Source of the DNA: Norana najaformis
Taxonomy: Eukaryota; Annelida; Clitellata; Crassiclitellata; Hormogastridae
Direction: 5' to 3'
Length of the DNA: 64,000 nucleotides
Assembly (NCBI GenBank): GCA_964023275.1
Contig: OZ029929.1
Location: forward strand, 8,445,937-8,509,936
Below are positions 1 to 9,241 of this stretch, one piece after another (position 1 is the first letter of the stretch; every line of letters begins with the position of its first letter). The notes beneath the pieces are model-generated. The model saw only the letters and a list, made by a program, of their open reading frames with translations, ran no database searches and was not told where the DNA came from. The position numbers and the translations under genes are program-made.

Positions 1-1031
1 GCAGAGCGACTGGATTTGAAGAGAGTAAGTCCATATCAGAGGAAGACAAGGAGAAGCAAAACGAATCGCCTGTCTGGAAGCTCAAAGTTCCTATCATTCG
101 GATCACAGAAGCAGACGACGACGATGTAGATGAGATTCTGGACGCTACCAACGGCTCGAAACCACCTCAGGTCAAGGACTTGTTCGTCAAGGTCAAAGGT
201 CACGAATCGAGCAGTGAAAGTAGAAGTAGACCTGTAGTGGGTTTATCGAAGAGAAAAATTTCGGAACGAGACCTACAACAAGTTGAGATGTTCTATCGAA
301 GTCACAAGACCGAATTGTTCGTCTGTCGATGCCGCGTCACGCTCTTCTTTGGCTCCGTTCGACGTTACTCAACCATGACGACAGCAGATCCGGACTTTAC
401 CTCCGCCGAACTTCACCCGGAGGCGAAATGGACGCCGACCAAATCTGGGATTCTCTTGATCGTTCTTGATTCCGGTGAGAGCCGACGTCATCGTAAGCTG
501 TACGTCATTCTGGCGGAAATAGGATCAGGTTTCATGCTGTGGAGGGACTCCATCGACCATCTGACCAACTACTGCAACCTCAGCAGCATCTTCCATACGA
601 TGCATCTGTCGCACGATCACGCACGCCTGGCCGGATTCCTCTTCGAAGACAACGTGGCAGCGGCCGATTTTTACCACAAATTCACAAGTCTCGTCTCGAA
701 TAAGGACGACACGTTGCTGAACTTATCGCGAGCCACCGCCAAACGACATCAGAGTCTGCCACGAAAATCCAGAAGAACGGAATCAGCAAGTGAGACGAGG
801 TTCAGTCTCAGCAAGGCAGACATTTCAGGACCATGCTGTTTCACCCACGTGACTAAGATGGATCGCTCGACCAGTGACATTGATGTAGAGAAGTACTTTG
901 ACAATTCGTCGTGCAGATTCGAAAAGTCGCCAGTCAAGTGCATCGATGTTTCGCTGTTGATGGAAAGATCAGCGTCGACGAAATTCAAAGGAAAGGACGT
1001 CAGGATTAATGTTCTGAAGTCTTCGAAGTAG
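1..1031 (+). CDS. 3' terminal coding exon of a WH1(EVH1)-like plus CRIB-like protein (5' partial)
   Basis: The frame is open from nt 3 at the window edge to the TAG at 1029-1031 (342 codons), so the true start lies upstream. The N-terminal ~60 residues are acidic and charged, including a DDDD run. A globular segment encoded at about nt 255-700 reads like a WH1/EVH1 (PH-fold) domain. It has a conserved-looking LDSGE, a RKLYVILAE strand, GFMLWRDSIDHLTNY and a closing amphipathic helix, AAADFYHKFTSLV. After a basic linker, nt 822-857 encode ISGPCCFTHVTKM, which resembles the Cdc42/Rac-binding CRIB consensus I-S-x-P-x2-4-F-x-H. This WH1-then-CRIB order is that of WASP-type signalling adaptors. 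However, no proline-rich or WCA actin-nucleating segment follows, and the protein ends about 60 residues after the CRIB-like motif. I recognise the general family resemblance (invertebrate WH1/CRIB-like uncharacterised proteins) but no named orthologue. Inferred role: small-GTPase-linked cytoskeletal or membrane signalling. An internal GTAAGT near nt 26-31 could be a donor, but the open frame argues against its use. Confidence 0.72.
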   Translation, partial: RATGFEESKSISEEDKEKQNESPVWKLKVPIIRITEADDDDVDEILDATNGSKPPQVKDLFVKVKGHESSSESRSRPVVGLSKRKISERDLQQVEMFYRSHKTELFVCRCRVTLFFGSVRRYSTMTTADPDFTSAELHPEAKWTPTKSGILLIVLDSGESRRHRKLYVILAEIGSGFMLWRDSIDHLTNYCNLSSIFHTMHLSHDHARLAGFLFEDNVAAADFYHKFTSLVSNKDDTLLNLSRATAKRHQSLPRKSRRTESASETRFSLSKADISGPCCFTHVTKMDRSTSDIDVEKYFDNSSCRFEKSPVKCIDVSLLMERSASTKFKGKDVRINVLKSSK

Positions 1032-1104
1032 TCCTCTCACTCACATAAACGATCTCCTGAATTCGAGAAGTAGTCCTCTCACTAATTTTATGTATTTGAA
1101 TAAA
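1025..1104 (+). promoter_or_regulatory. 3' UTR with 17-bp direct repeat and AATAAA poly(A) signal
   Basis: The stop codon is embedded in GAAGTAGTCCTCTCACT (1025-1041), which is repeated exactly at 1067-1083. A canonical AATAAA follows at 1099-1104, 68 nt after the stop. This spacing fits a short 3' UTR for the gene at 1-1031. The repeat looks like a small local duplication across the stop codon, so the second copy would also supply an in-frame-like TAG. Confidence 0.6.
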
Positions 1105-1365
1105 CCTTCCTGATGCCAAATTTCTTCGAGCTAGCTTTGAGACTACAAAACCTTTGTAGAAGCTGTACGAAGCCTGTTACCATAGCATCATTGTATTACA
1201 CCTTTTCACTGGCTAAGTCAAACACAACGGATTACTATATCAGTAAAGTTTAACGTATATTTCTACGTTAAGAATTAACGCAGTTATTTTTGCAGCGTAA
1301 AGTTAGTAATAAAGTGATCAACAGAAAGGCCAGTTGGACCTTACAAAGTTCCTTCTATAACATCA
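1105..1365. other. Intergenic stretch, nothing recognised
   Basis: AT-rich, with no open frame, repeat or motif that I can support. It separates the poly(A) signal from the SINE-like element. Confidence 0.5.
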
Positions 1366-1502
1366 TCGTAATCCCGAGATTTCTACAGCGCCCAACGAAA
1401 GCCACATCGCGGGGCTCAGTTTATTCACAGGCGCTCAATCAAAACAAAATCGATAGGCAAAAGTGTTCGGTTCCAGGTAAAGATCCAAGAGTCAGACAGA
1501 GA
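1366..1502 (-). mobile_element. SINE-like interspersed element, family A (antisense copy)
   Basis: This ~135-bp sequence recurs in both orientations at 13.4, 16.5, 28.8, 31.9, 35.4, 52.1, 54.5, 55.2, 56.3 and 60.4 kb. Shared landmarks in sense orientation are GACCTGGAACCGAACCC, GCCTATCGATTTT, GACTGAGCGCCTG, CGCGACTTAGCTTTCGTTGG, GCGCTGTAGAAATCTCGAG and a tail of TTACGA repeats. Shorter copies keep the end with the TTACGA tail, which is how 5'-truncated retroposons behave, so that end is taken as 3'. It has no coding capacity. I cannot match it to a named family. Confidence 0.65.
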
Positions 1503-1594
1503 GAGCGTGGCAGCTGCGGTGGGTGATGTTTAGGATTGGAACGGAAAGAAGGATAAGAGGAAGAAGGGGTGTCAGGACAGGATCTGTGAAAGAG

Positions 1595-4500
1595 GATTAG
1601 GCCCGATTTGACCGACATGGTATTTTTCCATGTTTTCGCAGGTCCCGGGTCGCGATTAGGCCCGATTTGACCGACATCGTATTTTTCCATGTTTTCGCAG
1701 GTCCCGGGTCGCGATTAGGCCCGATTTGACCGACATGGTATTTTTCCATGTTTTCGCAGGTCCCGGGTCGCGATTAGGCCCGATTTGACCGACATGGTAT
1801 TTTTCCATGTTTCGCAGGTCCCGGGTCGCGATTAGGCCCGATTTGACCGACATGGTATTTTTCCATGTTTTCGCAGGTCCCGGGTCGCGATTAGGCCCGA
1901 TTTGACCGACATCGTATTTTTCCATGTTTTCGCAGGTCCCGGGTCGCGATTAGGCCCGATTTGACCGACATCGTATTTTTCCATGTTTTCGCAGGTCCCG
2001 GGTCGCGATTAGGCCCGATTTGGCCGACATCGTATTTTTCCATGTTTCCGCAGGTCCCGGGTCGCGATTAGGCCCGATTTGACCGACATCGTATTTTTCC
2101 ATGTTTCCGCAGGTCCCGGGTTGCGATTAAGCCCGATTTGACCGACATCGTATTTTTCCATGTTTTCGCAGGTCCCGGGTCGCGATTAGGCCCGATTTGA
2201 CCGACATCGTATTTTTCCATGTTTTCGCAGGTCCCGGGTCGCGATTAGGCCCGATTTGACCGACATCGTATTTTTCCATGTTTTCGCAGGTCCCGGGTCG
2301 CGATTAGGCCCGATTTGACCGACATCGTATTTTTCCATGTTTTCGCAGGTCCCGGGTCGCGATTAGGCCCGATTTGACCGACATCGTATTTTTCCATGTT
2401 TCGCAGGTCCCGGGTCGCGATTAGGCCCGATTTGACCGACATCGTATTTTTCCATGTTTTCGCAGGTCCCGGATCGCGATTAGGCCCGATTTGACCGACA
2501 TCGTATTTTTCCATGTTTTCGCAGGTCCCGGGTCGCGATTAGGCCCGATTTGACCGACATGGTATTTTTCCATGTTTTCGCAGGTCCCGGGTCGCGATTA
2601 GGCCCGATTTGACCGACATCGTATTTTTCCATGTTTTCGCAGGTCCCGGGTCGCGATTAGGCCCGATTTGACCGACATCGTATTTTTCCATGTTTTCGCA
2701 GGTCCCGGGTCGCGATTAGGCCCGATTTGACCGACATCGTATTTTTCCATGTTTTCGCAGGTCCCGGGTCGCGATTAGGCCCGATTTGACCGACATCGTA
2801 TTTTTCCATGTTTTCGCAGGTCCCGGATCGCGATTAGGCCCGATTTGACCGACATCGTATTTTTCCATGTTTCCGCAGGTCCCGGGTCGCGATTAGGCCC
2901 GATTTGACCGACATCGTATTTTTCCATGTTTTCGCAGGTCCCGGGTCGCGATTAGGCCCGATTTGACCGACATCGTATTTTTCCATGTTTTTGCAGGTCC
3001 CGGGTCGCGATTAGGCCCGATTTGACCGACATCGTATTTTTCCATGTTTTCGCAGGTCCCGGGTCGCGATTAGGCCCGATTTGACCGACATCGTATTTTT
3101 CCATGTTTTCGCAGGTCCCGGGTCGCGATTAGGCCCGATTTGACCGACATCGTATTTTTCCATGTTTTCGCAGGTCCCGGGTCGCGATTAGGCCCGATTT
3201 GACCGACATCGTATTTTTCCATGTTTTCGCAGGTCCCGGGTCGCGATTAGGCCCGATTTGACCGACATGGTATTTTTCCATGTTTCGCAGGTCCCGGGTC
3301 GCGATTAGGCCCGATTTGACCGACATCGTATTTTTCCATGTTTTCGCAGGTCCCGGGTCGCGATTAGGCCCGATTTGACCGACATCGTATTTTTCCATGT
3401 TTTCGCAGGTCCCGGGTCGCGATTAGGCCCGATTTGACCGACATCGTATTTTTCCATGTTTTCGCAGGTCCCGGGTCGCGATTAGGCCCGATTTGGCCGA
3501 CATCGTATTTTTCCATGTTTCCGCAGGTCCCGGGTCGCGATTAGGCCCGATTTGACCGACATCGTATTTTTCCATGTTTGACCGACATGGTATTTTTCCA
3601 TGTTTTCGCAGGTCCCGGGTCGCGATTAGGCCCGATTTGACCGACATCGTATTTTTCCATGTTTTCGCAGGTCCCGGGTCGCGATTAGGCCCGATTTGAC
3701 CGACATCGTATTTTTCCATGTTTTCGCAGGTCCCGGGTCGCGATTAGGCCCGATTTGACCGACATCGTATTTTTCCATGTTTTCGCAGGTCCCGGGTCGC
3801 GATTAGGCCCGATTTGACCGATATCGTAATTTTCCATGTTTCCGCAGGTCCCGGGTCGCGATTAGGCCCGATTTGACCGACATCGTATTTTTCCATGTTT
3901 TCGCAGGTCCCGGGTCGCGATTAGGCCCGATTTGACCGACATGGTATTTTTCCATGTTTTCGCAGGTCCCGGGTCGCGATTAGGCCCGATTTGACCGACA
4001 TCGTATTTTTCCATGTTTTCGCAGGTCCCGGGTCGCGATTAGGCCCGATTTGACCGACATCGTATTTTTCCATGTTTTCGCAGGTCCCGGGTCGCGATTA
4101 GGCCCGATTTGACCGACATCGTATTTTTCCATGTTTCCGCAGGTCCCGGGTCGCGATTAGGCCCGATTTGACCGACATCGTATTTTTCCATGTTTTCGCA
4201 GGTCCCGGGTCGCGATTAGGCCCGATTTGACCGACATCGTATTTTTCCATGTTTCCGCAGGTCCCGGGTCGCGATTAGGCCCGATTTGACCGACATGGTA
4301 TTTTTCCATGTTTTCGCAGGTCCCGGGTCGCGATTAGGCCCGATTTGACCGACATCGTATTTTTCCATGTTTTTGCAGGTCCCGGGTCGCGATTAGGCCC
4401 GATTTGACCGACATCGTATTTTTCCATGTTTTCGCAGGTCCCGGGTCGCGATTAGGCCCGATTTGACCGACATCGTATTTTTCCATGTTTTCGCAGGTCC

Positions 4501-5087
4501 CGGGTCGCGATTAGGCCCGATTTGACCGACATCGTATTTTTCCATGTTTTCGCAGGTCCCGGGTCGCGATTAGGCCCGATTTGACCGACATCGTATTTTT
4601 CCATGTTTTCGCAGGTCCCGGGTCGCGATTAGGCCCGATTTGACCGACATCGTAATTTTCCATGTTTCCGCAGGTCCCGGGTCGCGGTTAGGCCCGATTT
4701 GACCGACATCGTATTTTTCCATGTTTTCGCAGGTCCTGGGTCGCGATTAGGCCCGATTTGACCGACATCGTATTTTTCCATGTTTTCGCAGGTCCCGGGT
4801 CGCGATTAGGCCCGATTTGACCGACATGGTATTTTTCCATGTTTTCGCAGGTCCCGGGTCGCGATTAGGCCCGATTTGACCGACATCGTATTTTTCCATG
4901 TTTTCGCAGGTCCCGGGTCGCGATTAGGCCCGATTTGACCGATATCGTAATTTTCCATGTTTCCGCAGGTCCCGGGTCGCGGTTAGGCCCGATTTGACCG
5001 ACATCGTATTTTTCCATGTTTTCGCAGGTCCCGGGTCGCGATTAGGCCCGATTTGACCGACATCGTATTTTTCCATGTTTTCGCAGG
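1595..5087. repeat. 59-bp satellite array, ~59 copies
   Basis: The unit is 59 bp, measured between successive GCGATTAGG landmarks (1652 and 1711). It contains TTAGGCCCGATTTGACCGAC, a C/G variant in CATCGT or CATGGT, TATTTTTCCATG, a variable TTTTCG, TTTCCG or TTTCG, then CAGGTCCCGGGTCGCGA. Copies are nearly identical, with a few diagnostic variants (GATATCGTAATT, GGATCG, TTTTTGCAG). One broken unit occurs near 3570-3600. Because 59 is not a multiple of three, frames run only about 90 codons, so the Met-Glu-Lys-Tyr-type frames here are not genes. The array starts abruptly 90 bp after the SINE-like element and stops at the left flank of the 21-bp locus. Confidence 0.95.
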
Positions 5088-6140
5088 TTATGGTACGTGT
5101 AAGAATGCATATCCTTTGGGCCTAAACTAGAAGTCTATGAATTTGCATTGTATTGAAGAGAAGACGATCAGAACAAGTCAAACTTATTTTAAGATTATAA
5201 TTATCTCTAGTTTGTACTTTCGATCGTCCATAGAGAACATTAAAGCAAAGACTTACTTTCGACCCTCCCTACACTTCTCTGCATTTGTCCGCATTTGGCA
5301 TTACCGCCCATCCTCTTCCTCCAACGGAGCAGTAAGGCATATAGATTGGGCTTCCCTGTTGATCTTGCAGGGCTAATTGAGCTATGTAGTGAGTTACTTA
5401 GATACTGCTGCACAGTGGCACGGGAGCCATGGCGCCAGAGTCGCCAATGCTCATACAAGTTTTGGCTATGTGACGCTTAGGCAGAAGCATGCTCACACAA
5501 CATTTTTGGCCAATGGAGATATCTACCTATTCTTATAGATTATATCGGATATAATGCATAATTTTATCCACCTTTGTACTGTACTGTATTGAGGTTGGCT
5601 CATACAACTTTCAAACACTTCCCGGGCCATTGCTGCTGCAACCAGCAATTAGATCTAATCTAATTAGATCCAGTTTGTTGGTACGGACTGCTGTCTGACT
5701 GAAGTTGGTAATTAAGCTACAGAGTGTACAGAAATAACAATTTAGATTTGGACACCCGCGTTTAGACAGAGCCCCCGCTTGTCCGAATTTGGGAGACCCC
5801 TTCTTCTGCCCTTTTCGGACGCCATTAATGGACGACCCTTTGTGCAAATGCAAACGATCGTACACATGATCCAGGTTGATTTCTTCCAATGCACGTCAAT
5901 TCAGCTAAAAACCTGTATGGTCAATAACTGGAGCATCTTGAAATTCGAATCTAATGACTTCTATAACGCCGTTATCATAATACTCAAGACACCGGTCGAT
6001 GGTCGCTTCAATTGACTAATCGTAATCAAAATTATAATTTATTAGAGAAGCTAAGTCGAAGTTAGGCTACAGCGGCTAAGCGAGTTGAGAGAGATGAGTC
6101 TTAAGTTTAGACCTCACGAATTACTTCAAAGAATTGCCAT
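5088..6140. other. Left flank of the 21-bp satellite locus (non-coding, conserved in three copies)
   Basis: No credible gene is present. The sequence recurs at 20574-21513 (from nt 5201 onward, nearly identical) and at 37166-38020 (diverged). The third copy also matches 5088-5200, which lies outside the large duplication. The flank is therefore an old companion of the 21-bp array. Frames of 60-92 codons here are short and change between copies. Confidence 0.7.
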
Positions 6141-6949
6141 AGCCGGCCAGCATCGACATATAGACAAGCAGCATCAACTCAGAACCGACCAGCATTGACA
6201 AACAGCCGGCCAGCATCGAAACACAGCCGGCCGGTATCAGCACACAGCCGTCCAGCATCGAGACAGCCGGCCAGCATCGACGCACAACAGACCAGCATCA
6301 ACATTGAGCTGGCCACCATCAACACCCAGCCGCCCAGCATCGAAAGACAGCCGGCAGGCATCGACACAGAACCGACAAGCATCGACACAGTCAGCCAACA
6401 TCGACACACAGCCTGCCAACATCGATACACAGCCGGCCAGCATCGACACAGCCTGCCACCATCGACACAGCCGGCCAGCATCGACTCACAGCAGGCCAGC
6501 ATCGACACACAGTCGGCCAGCATCGATACATAGCAGGCCAGCATCGACACATAGCCGTCCAGCATCGATACAGAGTGGACCATCATCGACTCTCAGCCGG
6601 CCGGCATCGACGTACAGCAGACCAGCATCGACACACAGTCGGCCAGCATCGACTCACAGCAGGCCACCACTGACACACAGCCGGCCAGCATTGACACATA
6701 GCCGACCACCATCGACACAGCCGGGCAGCATCGACTCACAGCAGACCAGCATCCACTCTCAGCCGGCCAGCATCGACGTACAGCAGACCAGCATCGACAC
6801 ACAGCCGGCCAGCATCGACTCAAAACAGGCCAGCATCGATACAGCATCGACCAGCATCGACACACAGCCGGCCAGCATCGACACAAAACCGACCAGCATC
6901 GACACACAGCTGGCCAGCATCGAAACAGCCGACCAGCATCGACACAGCC
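6141..6949 (+). repeat. 21-bp minisatellite, block 1 of copy 1
   Basis: Tandem units are built from CCAGCATCGACACACAGCC plus a GG spacer, 21 bp in the commonest form, with many 18-bp and other shortened variants. Since 21 is three times seven, the repeat is open in several frames on both strands. It spells heptapeptide arrays such as ASIDTQP or STHSRPA on the plus strand and SMLAGCV or CRCWPAV on the minus strand. No start context, splice sites or non-repeat domain supports translation. Confidence 0.95.
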
Positions 6950-8710
6950 TCTTCCGCGGTCGCCGTATGGGCAACATCATGAGGATGGCCTTTACTCAGA
7001 ATAGGGTTCGTTCCTTTACCGCGTGAGGACTTCCTCGTAACCACCATTTACATCTCGTATCTCTCCCGCTATCGCCAGTATTCTGAGACACCAGTCGTTT
7101 TCTCGATTCCGGGAACAGGCACACTTTACGACGAGCCTCCGCGTCTCTCCGCCCTTGGCACATGGATATCGGAAAACGCATCTTTCCACTATCACCTGTC
7201 TTTCGCTCCATCTCCGTGGACTTTCGGAGTAAGTTTCCGTACCAGGTCTCTGTTGGCAATTATTGACCAACACTGCTTTAGGGTATAGGATACCCCTATG
7301 GAACACTCAAGGGAAGGTCCCCTCTCTAACCTTCTTGTAAAACACACGGACCTTCGTACCGACCTACGCACGAGTGGGCCCTTCCCCGCACTTCAGTCAC
7401 TCCTCTGATCGGTGTGTGGCGACAAGCAAATAGAGGAATCGGTGTTTTCGATCTCGACTCCAGTATTATCGCGGAACCGACCCGGACTATGATGTACCGG
7501 GTATTTCTTGGTCTGCGTTTGTGTCCGGTCTCTTACGTACCGGGGCTTTACTTGGTCTGCGTTATTTTCCGCGGTGTCTTCCCCTTATCTCTTCCTGCCG
7601 TCTGAATTTCCACAGGGTGTGCGCAGCCGCGTCTCTCCCAGAGTTTCACAATACCCTTTATCTTCCAACTGTCGTGACTTGCTCAGACCGTCTCGCGACT
7701 TCCAAACAAGGTGGGCCCGAGCCCTGCTGGACCAACGGATTCAGTCAGAAATCACACAGATTGGTTTGTAACGGCTGCGACGTTCCTCAGGAGCGAACTG
7801 GGGTCAATGGGGTAGCTTCCGTAACTTCTCAATCGTTTCACACAGACCTGTTTTATCTGACTCTAGCAGAACTAACGGGGTAGGCTTCCCAATGCCACCC
7901 CTTTACTTGACACAGACCTGTACTTATTTCTCACGAACGGGGTACTTCCCCGGGTTCCGTCCAACCTCAACGTCCACCGTCGTGGTTCAGACCGCCCCGC
8001 GATCTACGGCAGAGGGGGCACTCGCTCTACCGGATCGGCGCCGTCAGTCTGAATCCAGACAGTGATTATCTCGGTCGTTCCGCCGTGAGCGCACAGATTA
8101 GTCTTTTCCCGGACTCTCCCGTCCGTATATTTGTATCGTAACCGGGACCGTATCGAACACGGGCTTCTCCGGACGTCACCTTCGTCTGTATATATGTATT
8201 TGTATAAACCGAGTTCCTAAAAAACACTCCGACTCGAACCCTTGAAGGCTCGCAACCACCCTTCACTCTGTCTCCACAACGCCCGCATTGCTCCTTCTGT
8301 ACTGTCGCATATATGAAGGCACGCTACCATCCTTCACGATTATAGCAACAGAACGCACGACACCTCTTACGCAACCCCGTTCGATGCGTTTTACTTATAT
8401 AGTGTCCAGCTTGATAAAACGTAAAAAAGGTATCTAACCGTTACCGATTACTTGCCTTAAAAGAAACATTTAAGGACTTATAAATTTCAACAATTTTATC
8501 CATTATTTCGCTAAAAATAATCTAAGAACTTAGCACGACCTAATTATTAAGTTATTATTAGATTAAGCTCAAATTTAATAAAAATTTTAATTTCCGAAAA
8601 TCCTATGCATCTAATGCCACCACACGCGCGCAGCACTCAGCGTCTACCTGAAGCTACTCATAGCTACTCCTGCCCCTTTCCCAGCAGCCTTGCTTTGTGA
8701 CCGATCCGCC
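6950..8710. other. 1.76-kb non-repetitive insert between 21-bp blocks
   Basis: It interrupts the 21-bp array in copies 1 and 2 but is absent from the third locus at 38-39 kb. The first ~1.4 kb is rich in CpG-containing words and has internal near-repeats (AACGGGGTAGCTTCC-like at ~7815, 7875 and 7935; GAAGGCTCGCAACCACCCTTCAC and its variant at ~8243 and ~8313). The last ~300 bp (8400-8610) is AT-rich. Frames up to 120 codons overlap one another without recognisable domains. It may be a degenerate mobile element. I see no clear terminal repeats. Confidence 0.5.
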
Positions 8711-9003
8711 AGACACATCGACACACAGCCGACCATCATCGACACAGCCGACCAGTACCGACACAGAACCGACCAGTATCGATACACAGAACGGACAAGC
8801 ATCAACACAGCTGGCCAGCATCGACTCACAGCCGGCCAGCATCCACACACACACAGCATACCAGCATCCACACACAGCCGGCCAGCATCCACACTGCAGA
8901 CCACCATCCACACACAGCAGATCAGCATCGACACACAGCTCGCCAGGATCGACACAGTGCCGGCCAGCATCGATACAGAGCCGACCAGCATCGACACACA
9001 GCC
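8711..9003 (+). repeat. 21-bp minisatellite, block 2 of copy 1
   Basis: Same unit family as block 1, more degenerate, with ACACAC expansions inside some units (around 8848-8895). Confidence 0.9.
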
Positions 9004-9241
9004 CTTCATAGACCACACACCCCAAACTGATCACTATCCAAAACGACCAAGTAGCCTACACTAAGTAACATTTACGCGGGAAACCTTCAAACTTTCTATT
9101 TCAATGCATTGCTCTGCACAACAAGAACTATTGCAAGAATGGGGTAGGTGGTCTGCGAAGCGCTTTAGTTTCCACTGGGATGAACATGTCATTTCTGCTC
9201 GCGAACTTTCAGTAGTCCTTAACATGCTGTCCAATGCATTG
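9004..9241. other. Unique spacer between 21-bp blocks
   Basis: About 240 bp of non-repeat DNA, conserved at 24524-24760 with a few substitutions. It contains ATGCATTG twice and no recognisable gene. Confidence 0.6.

Noticed and set aside
1595..5087. CRISPR-like regular array
   Set aside because: There are no unique spacers; the 59-bp units are contiguous and near-identical, and the context is an animal genome.
6195..7026. Ser/Pro/Thr/His-rich frames of up to 240-270 codons (also 9853-11467, 25291-25914) as secreted repeat proteins
   Set aside because: They exist in several frames on both strands because the unit is 21 bp, change frame at shortened units, and have no signal peptide, splice context or non-repeat domain.
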